Positions 28,915 through 37,432 of a stretch of 64,000 nt of DNA are shown piece after piece. The notes under the pieces were generated by a model, which was not told the origin of the DNA, did not search any database, and saw nothing but the letters and a program-made list of their open reading frames with translations. The stretch comes from Paenibacillus kribbensis (lineage in GTDB: Bacteria > Bacillota > Bacilli > Paenibacillales > Paenibacillaceae): assembly GCF_002240415.1 (NCBI RefSeq), contig NZ_CP020028.1, positions 1,823,501-1,887,500 on the forward strand. The letters are read 5' to 3'. Numbering within the stretch: the stretch's first letter is position 1; each line of letters starts with the position of its first letter. A program made the position numbers and the translations under genes.

Positions 28915-30377
28915 AGTGTGAGGAAGAGGTGATGGATTGGATGCAGCGTTATGTGGATCATGAGCTGGGCGAAGAAGAGACGTCCCAATTAATGAACCAT
29001 ATTGCGACTTGCCCGGACTGTGCGGAAAAATTTCATATTCTTCAGACACTCTCTCGCGAGCTGGAGGAATTACCTGCGGTTTCCCCGGCGTTCAGCCTGG
29101 TGGATTCCATCATGCCTCAGCTGGATGCCATTGATCGCGCACGTGAGGAGCAGGGAAGTGCGCTTCAGGAAATGCAGCCGTTGGCTGTTGAGCCTGGACC
29201 TGGGCCTAGACAGCGTACCCAGCCTACGCCTTGGTGGAACCGTATGGGAGGACGTGCGGCCATGGGCGTGGCTGCCGCTGCTGTTGTACTGGGAATTGTA
29301 GTGTTCAATTTCCAGCCTAAAACAGTGCAGGATGCGGAAGGCATACTTACATCCCAGTCGCCTGAAGTGACGACTCAGCAGAATCAGACTGGAATTTCAG
29401 ATGCGACGAATGGTAGTGGAGGCCATGATGCAGCCATTGGATCGGACTCGACCAACCCGCCGTTAGAGCAGGGACAAGGAACGGATGCCTCTCAGCCATC
29501 TGCAGGTGAAGAGCCTGATTCGAGCAAACAGGGTGTAACAGGCGCAGATCATGAAAATAATCCTTCCAACCCGGATGCTGCAAAACGTGACAATCAGCGT
29601 GGGGAGGGAGACTCGGCGAAGTCTGCGTCAGCTGGAGCTTCTTCTCAGCAGGATCGAAAGCAGAAACAGCCAGAATCGGATAGTCAAGCGACCAAGGAGA
29701 ATCCGTCGATGGAGAATTTCGTACAGGATGCTCCCAAGTCCGATGACAAACGGCTAATGCAGGAAAAATCCAAACAATCGACGATAGCCCCTGATCAGCA
29801 GCAGGAATCAAGAATGGAAAATGCACCTATAGCGGGTGCAGGGACTGCTCAGGATGGTAATAACAACAACACAGCTACGGATGATTCATCTTTTTCGCTG
29901 AGTCAGGAACTGAAGACGCAGGATCAAACAGCTTCGAATGGAACGCCAACAGATACAAGCTCCCAAAGCATTACCAAGGATTCAGGCAATGCCTTGGGGG
30001 ATACCAGCAAGAGAGCCACTAACGATCAGTCATCTTCCGTGTCACAGGACCCGGTACGCAAAGAGGGCTTTGTATCTAATTCACTGGTCTCTCCAGACAG
30101 TAATAGTGCCTCCACCTTTGGCGCCCAGTCTACGTCCGAAGATCAACTGGACTCACCTGATGGCAGCTATGAGGTGGTTATTGAAGGCAAAAAGCTGAAA
30201 GTATATAAGCTCGCCGATAATGGTGTAGACCGAACAACATTGGAGGTTCGTACCTTAAAAGGAGCCTGGGTCAAGGGAAGCTGGTCGGATGATAGTCAGA
30301 CCTTTATGTACGAGACGGAGCAAGACGGTACGGCAAGTAAATATACGTATACGGTCCCGCGCAGCACTGGAAAATAA
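28911..30377 (+). CDS. Zinc-finger anti-sigma factor with long extracellular low-complexity region
   Basis: Membrane anti-sigma factor for the preceding sigma factor, 488 aa. Residues 1-45 are a ZAS zinc finger (C3, then H30-xxx-C34-xx-C37). One membrane segment lies at about 114-134. The outside part is unusual: about 290 residues (140-430) rich in Ser, Gln, Asn, Asp and Thr, then a folded-looking tail (about 420-485, SPDGSYEVVIEGKKLKVYKL...RTLKGAWVKGSWSDDSQTFMYE) like a single WD40/TolB-type beta repeat. Typical RsiW-type proteins are only about 200 aa. The tail may sense an envelope signal; that is inference. Confidence 0.88.
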   Translation: MKCEEEVMDWMQRYVDHELGEEETSQLMNHIATCPDCAEKFHILQTLSRELEELPAVSPAFSLVDSIMPQLDAIDRAREEQGSALQEMQPLAVEPGPGPRQRTQPTPWWNRMGGRAAMGVAAAAVVLGIVVFNFQPKTVQDAEGILTSQSPEVTTQQNQTGISDATNGSGGHDAAIGSDSTNPPLEQGQGTDASQPSAGEEPDSSKQGVTGADHENNPSNPDAAKRDNQRGEGDSAKSASAGASSQQDRKQKQPESDSQATKENPSMENFVQDAPKSDDKRLMQEKSKQSTIAPDQQQESRMENAPIAGAGTAQDGNNNNTATDDSSFSLSQELKTQDQTASNGTPTDTSSQSITKDSGNALGDTSKRATNDQSSSVSQDPVRKEGFVSNSLVSPDSNSASTFGAQSTSEDQLDSPDGSYEVVIEGKKLKVYKLADNGVDRTTLEVRTLKGAWVKGSWSDDSQTFMYETEQDGTASKYTYTVPRSTGK

Positions 30378-30494
30378 TTGCCGTAAGTAGTCACACATTT
30401 AAAATTAAGGAATAGATTATAAGAACCGACGTCGTATCCCGACGGTCGAAAGTTTCTAGAGCTTTCTGCTGCCGTGTTGATATAGATGGTGGTG

Positions 30495-30524
30495 AAGGGA
30501 TCTTGCCTATAGGCGGGGTCCCTT
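30495..30524 (+). terminator. Probable terminator of the sigma/anti-sigma operon
   Basis: AAGGGA (30495-30500) pairs with TCCCTT (30519-30524), with inner GCCT/AGGC, followed by TGTTTGT. It lies about 120 bp past the anti-sigma stop codon and just before the holA leader. Confidence 0.55.
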
Positions 30525-30590
30525 TGTTTGTATCATGACTTGCCTTCCGGTCGGATGTCGGGTACGATCAATGGATGGGGGGAACGGAAT

Positions 30591-31622
30591 ATGGATGTAA
30601 AAGCAGCTGCTAAGGCTATTCGCAAGGGCGATATTTCGCCTGTGTATTTGCTATACGGCAGTGAAAAATACCAGATGAAGCAGTTCGTCGAGATGCTCAA
30701 GGAAAAAGTGGTGGAAGAGGAGCATCGTGATTTTGCCATTATTCCTTATGATCTGACGGAAACGCCAATCGAGCTGGTCGTGGAGGAAGCGGAAACTGCG
30801 CCTTTTCTGGTGCCGAAAAAGCTGATTATTGTCCGGGATACAAGTGTATTTGCAGCAGGCAAAGATAGCGGCAAGATTGAGCACCGCATTGAGACGCTGT
30901 TGGCTTATATGGATAACCCGACTGATTATAGCGTTATCGTTTTTATGGTTCAGGCCGAAAAGCTGGATGAACGGAAAAAGATTGTCAAAAGACTGAAAAG
31001 TGATGCTTCGGTGATTGCCTTTTCCCCGTTGGGTGGAGATGACCTTATAGCTTGGGTTCATAAGCGTGCAGGGGAAAGGGAGGTCCAATTAGCTGCAGGA
31101 GCTGCAGAGACCCTCATTCAATATACAGGTACAGGGCTGCAATCCTTGGCTGCCGAGATAGACAAGCTGTGCTTGTATGCAGGAGCACAAGGAACGATTT
31201 CATCTACGGATATCGAATCTCTTGTGCCTCGTAGTACAGAGCAAAACGTATTTGCGATGGTTGAGAATCTGGCTAATTTGCGGCTGGATCAGGCGCTTGG
31301 TATTTTTTATGAGCTGCTCAAGCAAAAAGAGGAACCAATCAAGATTGCAGCTTTGATCACACGGCAGTTCCGCATTATATTGCAGGTTAAGGAACTGGCA
31401 GGTCAAAGTTATTCCCAGCAGCAAATTGCGAGTCAGCTTAGCTTGCATCCTTACGGGGTAAAAGTTGCGGGGGAGCAGGCCAGGAGGTTCCGTCCCGAAC
31501 AACTGCGTCAGCTTCTCTTCGAGTTGGGCGAGCTGGATTATCATATGAAAACAGGTGTTGTTGATAAGGTACTGGGACTGGAGTTATTTTTGATGAAAAT
31601 GGGTATGGGGGCTTCAGTTTAA
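30591..31622 (+). CDS. holA: DNA polymerase III subunit delta
   Basis: Clamp-loader delta subunit, which opens the beta clamp, 343 aa (YqeN). The start MDVKAAAKAIRKGDISPVYLLYGSEKYQMKQF, the KLIIVRDTSVF strand and the C-terminal collar helices (AALITRQFRIILQVKELAGQ, HPYGVKVAGEQARRF) fit the family. ATG 30591 follows GGGGGGAACGG; the frame is open back to 30528 without support. It sits before rpsT as in Bacillus, where comEC lies directly upstream; here a 5-kb accessory stretch separates them. Confidence 0.94.
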   Translation: MDVKAAAKAIRKGDISPVYLLYGSEKYQMKQFVEMLKEKVVEEEHRDFAIIPYDLTETPIELVVEEAETAPFLVPKKLIIVRDTSVFAAGKDSGKIEHRIETLLAYMDNPTDYSVIVFMVQAEKLDERKKIVKRLKSDASVIAFSPLGGDDLIAWVHKRAGEREVQLAAGAAETLIQYTGTGLQSLAAEIDKLCLYAGAQGTISSTDIESLVPRSTEQNVFAMVENLANLRLDQALGIFYELLKQKEEPIKIAALITRQFRIILQVKELAGQSYSQQQIASQLSLHPYGVKVAGEQARRFRPEQLRQLLFELGELDYHMKTGVVDKVLGLELFLMKMGMGASV

Positions 31623-31658
31623 CCCCTCCCAGGTGCAGAGTGATTTTTAAGGGAAACT

Positions 31659-31696
31659 AAAAAATCCTGATCAGCCGAGGCTGGTCAGGATTTTTT
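31659..31696. terminator. Bidirectional terminator between holA and rpsT
   Basis: AAAAAATCCTGATCAGCC (31659-31676) pairs with GGCTGGTCAGGATTTTTT (31679-31696), about 18 bp with one G-U pair. It serves holA on the plus strand and rpsT on the minus strand. Confidence 0.92.
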
Positions 31697-31722
31697 CATT
31701 AACGTATAAAAGTAGCTCTTGC

Positions 31723-31995
31723 TTACGCTTGAGCTGTAAGAGCGTTAAGTTTTTTCGCCAAGCGGGATTTCTTGCGAGCAGCTGCATTTTTGTGGATCAG
31801 ACCTTTAGTTACAGCCTTGTCCAGCTTTTGGGAAGCTACTTTGAAAGCAGCAGCAGCAACTTCAGCTTCGTTACCCACCAACGCTGTATCGGCAGCTTTT
31901 ACTGCTGTACGAAGCGCGGATTTTTGGGAAGCGTTCAACGCACGGCGTTTGTCGCTCGTTTTAACGCGTTTGATAGCGGATTTAATGTTTGGCAT
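31723..31995 (-). CDS. rpsT: 30S ribosomal protein S20
   Basis: Small-subunit primary binding protein, 90 aa, rich in Ala and Lys. The start [33 protein letters not shown] is the S20 signature, and the tail ends in [19 protein letters not shown]. The ATG at 31995 follows AGGAGGTGA on the minus strand; an open frame eight codons longer covers that site. Monocistronic, between holA and gpr as in Bacillus. Confidence 0.97.
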   Translation of the reverse strand: MPNIKSAIKRVKTSDKRRALNASQKSALRTAVKAADTALVGNEAEVAAAAFKVASQKLDKAVTKGLIHKNAAARKKSRLAKKLNALTAQA

Positions 31996-32053
31996 TACAT
32001 TCACCTCCTGTAAAGGCATTACTTATGAACACAAACGTTTCACAACTTAAAAT

Positions 32054-32082
32054 ATTTTAGCACGCTACACCTCAAAATGCAA
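32054..32082 (-). promoter_or_regulatory. Sigma-A promoter of rpsT
   Basis: On the minus strand TTGCAT (32082-32077) and TAAAAT (32059-32054) are 17 bp apart, about 60 bp before the S20 start. Confidence 0.75.
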
Positions 32083-32129
32083 TAAGAAAACATTCTGCGG
32101 CTACGCAAATGACAGGATGAAAATGGATG

Positions 32130-32160
32130 TGCATAAACCTGTTGGGTGTCTCGCACACTA
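32130..32160 (+). promoter_or_regulatory. Forespore sigma-G/F promoter of gpr
   Basis: TGCATA (32130-32135) and CACACTA (32154-32160), 18 bp apart, close to the sigma-G consensus TGMATA...CATACTA. It ends 33 bp before the gpr ATG. The B. subtilis gpr gene is read by sigma-F and sigma-G, so the match is expected. Confidence 0.75.
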
Positions 32161-32193
32161 TAGCCAGAGATGGTATACAAGGAGGCTTAAAAG

Positions 32194-33195
32194 ATGGATC
32201 TGGACTTGCAGAAGTATGCGGTACGCACGGATTTGGCACTGGAGGCAAGAGAGCTGGCAGCACGGGATCAGCCTGCACCGCTGGCGGGCATCAGTGAGGA
32301 TGTAGAGGAAGATAACGGGATTAAAATTACGCGTCTGGATGTACTTAATGAAGAAGGGGCTAATCGTATTGGACGGGTACAAGGGCATTATATCACGCTG
32401 GAAGTACCTGGATTACGAGGAGGTGATACCGGGCTCCAGGAACGAGTAGCTGTTGCATTTGCGAAAGAGATGGAGCATTTTATACAAAAAATAGGTATCT
32501 CCAAAACGGCACGGGTACTTGTGGTCGGTCTTGGGAACTGGAACGTCACTCCCGATTCGCTGGGCCCGCTTGTCGTTGAAAATCTGATGGTAACCCGTCA
32601 ATATTTTGAATTAACGCCTGATCAGGTCAACCCGGGCTATCGGGATGTAAGCGCCATTGCACCGGGTGTTCTCGGTATTACGGGAATCGAGTCCAGTGAA
32701 ATTGTGCAAGGCATCGTAGATCGCACCAAACCAGAGCTGATTATTGCTATTGATGCTCTGGCGTCACGTTCACTGGAGCGCGTCAATACGACCATTCAGG
32801 TGGCAGATATCGGGATACACCCGGGATCAGGAATTGGCAACAAGCGACGCGGCATCACCAAGGATATTATGGGTGTTCCATGCATTGCCATCGGCGTGCC
32901 TACGGTATGCTACGCTTCAACCATCGTAAATAATGTAATTGAATTGATGAAAACACATTTTGCCAAAGAAAAAGCATCTACGAAGGCGATACTGGGGATG
33001 CTGGACGATATTTCAGAGCCTGAGAGACTCGGGCTGGTGAGAGAGGTGCTTCAACCGTTGGGGCATGATCTGATTGTGACCCCTAAAGAGATTGATGAAT
33101 TTATTGAGGATATCGCGAATATCATTGCAACCGGGCTGAACGCTGCTCTGCATGAGGCTGTTGATCCCGGCAATGTCGCCGCTTATACGCATTAA
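32194..33195 (+). CDS. gpr: Germination protease (GPR)
   Basis: Forespore protease that degrades small acid-soluble spore proteins when spores germinate, 333 aa, family A25. The N-terminal propeptide is present: MDLDLQKYAVRTDLALEA, with processing expected early in this stretch. The core has VGLGNWNVTPDSLGPLVVENL, IDALASRSLERVNTTIQVADIGIHPGSGIGN and GVPTVVYA-type GVPTVCYASTIV. ATG 32194 follows AAGGAGG. Forespore-specific by its promoter; in front of spoIIP as in Bacillus. Confidence 0.96.
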   Translation: MDLDLQKYAVRTDLALEARELAARDQPAPLAGISEDVEEDNGIKITRLDVLNEEGANRIGRVQGHYITLEVPGLRGGDTGLQERVAVAFAKEMEHFIQKIGISKTARVLVVGLGNWNVTPDSLGPLVVENLMVTRQYFELTPDQVNPGYRDVSAIAPGVLGITGIESSEIVQGIVDRTKPELIIAIDALASRSLERVNTTIQVADIGIHPGSGIGNKRRGITKDIMGVPCIAIGVPTVCYASTIVNNVIELMKTHFAKEKASTKAILGMLDDISEPERLGLVREVLQPLGHDLIVTPKEIDEFIEDIANIIATGLNAALHEAVDPGNVAAYTH

Positions 33196-33244
33196 TGCAA
33201 GGTTAGTCAAATCATCTTTCCTAAACACCCAATTCTCTATTTAA

Positions 33245-33301
33245 CAGGTAACCTATCTCTCTCAAAAAGGGATGGGCTCTACCTGTAGATAGAGATTTTT
33301 T
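33245..33301 (+). terminator. Probable terminator of gpr with alternative pairings
   Basis: ACAGGTA near 33245 can pair with TACCTGT near 33280, or ATCTCT near 33254 with AGAGAT near 33291, the latter followed by a run of six Ts. The two pairings exclude each other in part, so it may be a plain terminator or a weak attenuator. Confidence 0.5.
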
Positions 33302-33423
33302 GTGTTCTAGCAATTGTTCTTCGTTCATAGAGTTGAAGTATAAGAGATTTCCGCAGCAGATAGGAACCCTATGTTCCGAATGTAAAAGCGGGTTTCGACG
33401 GGACGAAGGAGGACAAGGCTCAC

Positions 33424-34692
33424 ATGAAAAAAATTCAGACCTGGAACGTCGGAAGATGGAGAAGAAAGGGTATCGAAATTTTGGCGATGGGACATACGCT
33501 AGTGCTGCTTATTATGGGCTCGGCGCTTTTATTTGTCGTACTGGGGCTAGGGGGACTGGCCGAAAATCGTTTGCAAACCTCTCCCGTTTCTTCGATGAAA
33601 GGATTCGCAGGTTCGGTGTCCAGCGGTTTTTTTGCGGATCTGCTTGGTATGGAGGTGCCGCATCTGGCACAGAAAAAGCAACAATCTTCGTTGTCGGGTG
33701 AACAGTGGTCGCCTTTTGTTTTTCAAATGCTTACAGGCATTAACCCACAAGATCCGAAAAGTCTTATTTCCCGCGAAATTCCCGGCATGTCTGCAGATGC
33801 GCCTGTCTTGCTGCGCAAGGGATCAGGGAACGACAAGGTAGAGGCTCCTGCAGATTATCAGCCCGATCAGGGAACGACGGATGCTCCCGGTGGCGCAGAT
33901 GCTTCTGCGAACCCGCCGAATCATGATGCTGCTACGCCAGATTTGCCGACAACACCGGAAACGGACCCTGCAAAAGAGGATGATTCAGGTGATACAGCCA
34001 AAGGAGAAAAGCGTATATTAATCTACCATTCTCATCCCAGAGAAGCGTATAACCCACTACTCAGCAAAACCAGTTCCAATCCCAATTCCGGTTCTAAATC
34101 GGCGAATGTGTCAAGGGTGGGGGACTTTGTGAAAAAGAGACTGGAGAAGCAAGGAATAAACACGCTGCATGTAAACAGGGACTATGCCTCCGTTGTGCAA
34201 AATTACAATTGGAACTACTCCTATAAATATTCACGTGAAACCGTCAAGGAAGCTTTAGCGAGCAATAAGGATTTAACTTATCTGCTTGATATCCACAGAG
34301 ATTCCCAGCGTCACAGTAAAACGACAGCCACCATTAATGGACTTTCTTATGCCAAAGTCTATTTCATTATCGGTCATGACAATAAAAACTGGCGCAAAAA
34401 TGAAGCTTTCGCTGCCCGTATTCATGAAAAGCTGGAAAAATCGTATCACGGCGTATCACGCGGAGTATGGGGAAAAGATGGTGGTAAAGGCAACAATGGA
34501 GAGTACAACCAAAGCCTGTCTCCCCATAGCATTTTGATTGAAATTGGCGGTATTGATAACACCGAGGAGGAGTTAAAGCGTACCTCGGACGTTTTGGCGG
34601 ATATGATCAGCGAAGTATATTGGGAGGACCAAAAAGCGCAGAAAGCGGGCACGAATGTATCGGATACCAAAAAGAGCAACAGTGGCAATTAA
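33424..34692 (+). CDS. spoIIP: Stage II sporulation protein P (peptidoglycan amidase/endopeptidase)
   Basis: Mother-cell enzyme of the DMP complex (with SpoIID and SpoIIM) that thins septal peptidoglycan and drives engulfment, 422 aa. Residues 21-45 are the membrane anchor. Residues 80-195 form a variable region with a Pro/Asp/Thr-rich linker. The SpoIIP catalytic domain starts at about 198: IYHSHPREAYNPLL (metal His), LDIHRDS (about 280-286), and the Glu of ILIEIGGIDNT. ATG 33424 follows AAGGAGGA. Probably sigma-E controlled, but I could not place the promoter with confidence. Confidence 0.95.
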   Translation: MKKIQTWNVGRWRRKGIEILAMGHTLVLLIMGSALLFVVLGLGGLAENRLQTSPVSSMKGFAGSVSSGFFADLLGMEVPHLAQKKQQSSLSGEQWSPFVFQMLTGINPQDPKSLISREIPGMSADAPVLLRKGSGNDKVEAPADYQPDQGTTDAPGGADASANPPNHDAATPDLPTTPETDPAKEDDSGDTAKGEKRILIYHSHPREAYNPLLSKTSSNPNSGSKSANVSRVGDFVKKRLEKQGINTLHVNRDYASVVQNYNWNYSYKYSRETVKEALASNKDLTYLLDIHRDSQRHSKTTATINGLSYAKVYFIIGHDNKNWRKNEAFAARIHEKLEKSYHGVSRGVWGKDGGKGNNGEYNQSLSPHSILIEIGGIDNTEEELKRTSDVLADMISEVYWEDQKAQKAGTNVSDTKKSNSGN

Positions 34693-34742
34693 ATGAAGGC
34701 GGTTTGACAGTGGAAAGGTGAAAGTGGAGAGGGGAAAAAATA

Positions 34743-35252
34743 ATGTCCGGACATTTTCGTAAAAAAGCGCTTGGATTTGTGCTTCTGATTGGGGTAGGCG
34801 TGTTACTTGGTATGCAACTGGCAGGCTCTGGCTTGCGCTCAGTCTATGGACCGGAATGGGACCGGGACCCGATTCAATCCATTAATCAACAGAAGGCCGA
34901 ATATGAGCAGACGGTTATTGAGGATACTCCGGCAGCCAATGTCCGTGTCTATAGCCGTACGAATGACGCAAGTGGAACTGTCGAAATTAAGCCGCAAACC
35001 GGCATGAATGAAGCGAATACTGACGAACGCAATGAGGATCAGTATGCACATGAGACACGTGAATGGTATACGACAACTGCACAGGATGCCAGTACCCGGC
35101 AGAGCCGAGAGACACCTCGTGAACTGCTAGCCGTCAAGGCGCAACCGGCTTCGGTGGATACGATGGCAGACAAAACGGCTGGGCTGCTGCAAAACCTGTC
35201 GAGGAAGGGGATTCGCTGGGTCGTGTCTGTATTTGATGGAGTAACCGAATAG
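34743..35252 (+). CDS. yqxA: YqxA-like (DUF3679) membrane-anchored protein
   Basis: Unknown-function protein of 169 aa. A membrane segment at about 8-27 (ALGFVLLIGVGVLLGMQLAG) is followed by GLRSVYGP and a polar, Asp/Thr/Glu-rich tail; the last 40 residues (DKTAGLLQNLSRKGIRWVVSVFDGVTE) could be amphipathic helices. Its place between spoIIP and lepA is that of B. subtilis yqxA, which supports the name. It starts 50 bases after spoIIP and probably shares its transcript; a spore role is inferred from position only. Confidence 0.75.
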   Translation: MSGHFRKKALGFVLLIGVGVLLGMQLAGSGLRSVYGPEWDRDPIQSINQQKAEYEQTVIEDTPAANVRVYSRTNDASGTVEIKPQTGMNEANTDERNEDQYAHETREWYTTTAQDASTRQSRETPRELLAVKAQPASVDTMADKTAGLLQNLSRKGIRWVVSVFDGVTE

Positions 35253-35257
35253 AAATA

Positions 35258-35286
35258 TTGCTGACCCCCCTTACAACTGCTATAAT
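35258..35286 (+). promoter_or_regulatory. Sigma-A promoter of lepA
   Basis: TTGCTG (35258-35263) and TATAAT (35281-35286) with 17 bp between, 37 bp before the lepA ATG. It separates housekeeping lepA from the sporulation genes upstream. Confidence 0.75.
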
Positions 35287-35323
35287 AAGCTGATTGACAC
35301 TAGGCATTGTGTGGGGGTAAGGC

Positions 35324-37138
35324 ATGACTGACATTTTGGCAAGACAACGTAAAATTCGGAACTTTAGTATCATTGCACATATAGACCATGGCAAATCCAC
35401 GCTGGCTGACCGGATTCTGGAGTACACCGGTGCACTCACTTCCCGTGAAATGCAGGAGCAGGTGCTTGATCAGATGGAGCTGGAGCGGGAGCGCGGGATT
35501 ACGATCAAGCTCCAGGCAGTGCGACTCACTTATAAGGCCGATGACGGCGAAGAGTACATTTTGAATTTGATTGACACACCGGGACACGTCGATTTTACGT
35601 ATGAGGTATCCCGCAGCTTGGCTGCCTGCGAAGGTGCTTTGCTGGTAGTAGACGCAGCCCAGGGAATTGAGGCACAGACACTCGCTAACGTTTATTTGGC
35701 GCTGGACAACAATCTGGAGATTTTGCCGGTGCTTAACAAAATTGATTTGCCGAGTGCCGATCCCGAACGGGTAAAGCAGGAAATTGAGGATGTTATCGGC
35801 TTGGACACAAGCGAAACCGTACATGCTTCAGCCAAAGCTGGAATCGGTATCAAGGAAATTCTGGAACAGGTAGTCAGAAGTGTGCCTGCTCCGCAAGGAA
35901 ATCCGGATAATCCACTCAAGGCGCTTATCTTCGATTCGCATTATGATCCTTATAAAGGCGTTATCGTATATGTACGTGTTGTGGATGGCAGTATCCGTGC
36001 AGGTTCAAAAATCAAGATGATGGCGACGGACAAAACGTTTGAGGTCATCGAGGTCGGAGCATTTATGCCCCGCATGAGTATTGTAAACGAACTGAATGTC
36101 GGTGATGTTGGCTTTATCGTTGCCGGAATTAAGCATGTGGGCGATACACGTGTCGGGGATACCGTGACGGATGCAAAAAATCCAACACCAGAACCGATGC
36201 CAGGCTATCGAAAGATCAATCCGATGGTATATTGCGGTCTCTATCCAATCGAAACGTCCGAGTATAACGATCTGCGTGAGGCACTTGAAAAGCTGCAGCT
36301 GAACGATGCTTCGCTCAGTTTTGAGCCGGAAACATCCAGCGCGCTGGGCTTCGGCTTCCGTTGCGGTTTCCTCGGTTTGCTTCATATGGACGTTATTCAG
36401 GAACGTATTGAGCGTGAGTTCAATATTCCGCTGATTACAACGGCACCAAGCGTTATTTACCGTGTGCAATTGACCAATGGGGAAACCATTGAAATTGATA
36501 ACCCGTCCAATTACCCGGAAGTAGGACGGATCGAGCATGTGGAAGAACCGTATGTAAAGGCAGGCATTATTGTGCCTAACGATTACGTAGGTACAGTCAT
36601 GGAACTTTGCCAGAGCAAGCGCGGCGAGTACGTGAATATGGAGTATCTGGATACGACACGGGTAACCATTACGTATCAGATTCCGCTGTCTGAAATCGTG
36701 TATGATTTCTTCGATCAGCTTAAATCCAGTACTAAAGGTTATGCTTCCTTTGATTATGAGATTTCAGGCTATCGCCAGTCCAATCTGGTGAAAATGGATA
36801 TTCTGTTGAATGGCGAGCAGGTCGATGCACTGTCGTTCATCGTGCATAAAGAGCGGGCTTACCATCGCGGACGTATCATTTGTGAGAAGCTGCGCGAGCT
36901 CATTCCGCGTCAAATGTTCGAGGTGCCGATTCAGGCATCTGTCGGAACAAAGGTTGTTGCGCGTGAAACCGTAAAGGCTATGCGTAAAAACGTCTTGGCC
37001 AAATGCTATGGCGGCGATATTTCCCGTAAACGGAAGCTGCTTGAGAAGCAAAAAGAGGGCAAGAAGCGCATGAAGCAGGTGGGTAACGTAGAAGTACCTC
37101 AGGAAGCATTTATGGCGGTACTAAAAATAGATGAGTAA
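35324..37138 (+). CDS. lepA: Elongation factor 4 (LepA)
   Basis: Ribosome-associated GTPase related to EF-G, 604 aa. G1 is [13 protein letters not shown] (about 18-30), G3 DTPGHVDF, G4 NKID. The EF-4-specific C-terminal domain has [26 protein letters not shown] and the end [37 protein letters not shown]. LepA affects initiation and assembly of ribosomes and back-translocation. Followed by hemW and the hrcA operon, as in Bacillus. Confidence 0.97.
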   Translation: MTDILARQRKIRNFSIIAHIDHGKSTLADRILEYTGALTSREMQEQVLDQMELERERGITIKLQAVRLTYKADDGEEYILNLIDTPGHVDFTYEVSRSLAACEGALLVVDAAQGIEAQTLANVYLALDNNLEILPVLNKIDLPSADPERVKQEIEDVIGLDTSETVHASAKAGIGIKEILEQVVRSVPAPQGNPDNPLKALIFDSHYDPYKGVIVYVRVVDGSIRAGSKIKMMATDKTFEVIEVGAFMPRMSIVNELNVGDVGFIVAGIKHVGDTRVGDTVTDAKNPTPEPMPGYRKINPMVYCGLYPIETSEYNDLREALEKLQLNDASLSFEPETSSALGFGFRCGFLGLLHMDVIQERIEREFNIPLITTAPSVIYRVQLTNGETIEIDNPSNYPEVGRIEHVEEPYVKAGIIVPNDYVGTVMELCQSKRGEYVNMEYLDTTRVTITYQIPLSEIVYDFFDQLKSSTKGYASFDYEISGYRQSNLVKMDILLNGEQVDALSFIVHKERAYHRGRIICEKLRELIPRQMFEVPIQASVGTKVVARETVKAMRKNVLAKCYGGDISRKRKLLEKQKEGKKRMKQVGNVEVPQEAFMAVLKIDE

Positions 37139-37157
37139 AGCTGCTTGAAGTATTCGT

Positions 37158-37205
37158 CCATTCTTTCATGGGGCATTAGCCATGCATGGAGAATGGGCTT
37201 TCTTT
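37158..37205 (+). terminator. Probable terminator of lepA
   Basis: CCATTCT (37158-37164) pairs with AGAATGG (37190-37196), extended inward by TCATGG/CCATGC, and is followed by GCTTTCTTT. It lies 20 bp after the stop codon. Confidence 0.65.
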
Positions 37206-37275
37206 ATTTGAGCAAGCTATTCAGGATAGAGAGCTCGTTCAAGTTGTTTTTCTTTTACTGCAACACCTACACCAT

Positions 37276-37395
37276 AAAAAATGGCCGATTGACGGCGGGC
37301 AGCAGCGAAGTGGATGGAATCGTTCTGAAGAAGCGGCAGCGATCGGAAGAATGATCCATCGACGAAGCGACCTCCCTCCTCATTCGCCATTTTTT
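37276..37395. repeat. Large imperfect palindrome C, upstream of hemW
   Basis: A 120-bp inverted repeat. The outer arms AAAAAATGGC (37276-37285) and GCCATTTTTT (37386-37395) are exact. The inner arms GATGGAATCGTTCT (37313-37326) and AGAATGATCCATC (37348-37360) are nearly exact. The stretch between them matches in part. The inner loop holds AAGCGGCAGCGATCGGAAG, also met in the palindromes at 39312 and 56643. The 294-bp gap between lepA and hemW holds only this and the lepA hairpin. Confidence 0.7.
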
Positions 37396-37432
37396 CCAAC
37401 CACCATATTCTGAATTAACAAGGAGGATCGGA

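Noticed and set aside
33300..33701. 133-codon frame overlapping the start of spoIIP
   Set aside because: Out of frame with spoIIP, no ribosome site, and the SpoIIP protein is unmistakable in the other frame.
37186..37413. 75-codon frame between lepA and hemW
   Set aside because: No ribosome site, overlaps the lepA hairpin at its start and palindrome C for most of its length; the palindrome explains the openness better.
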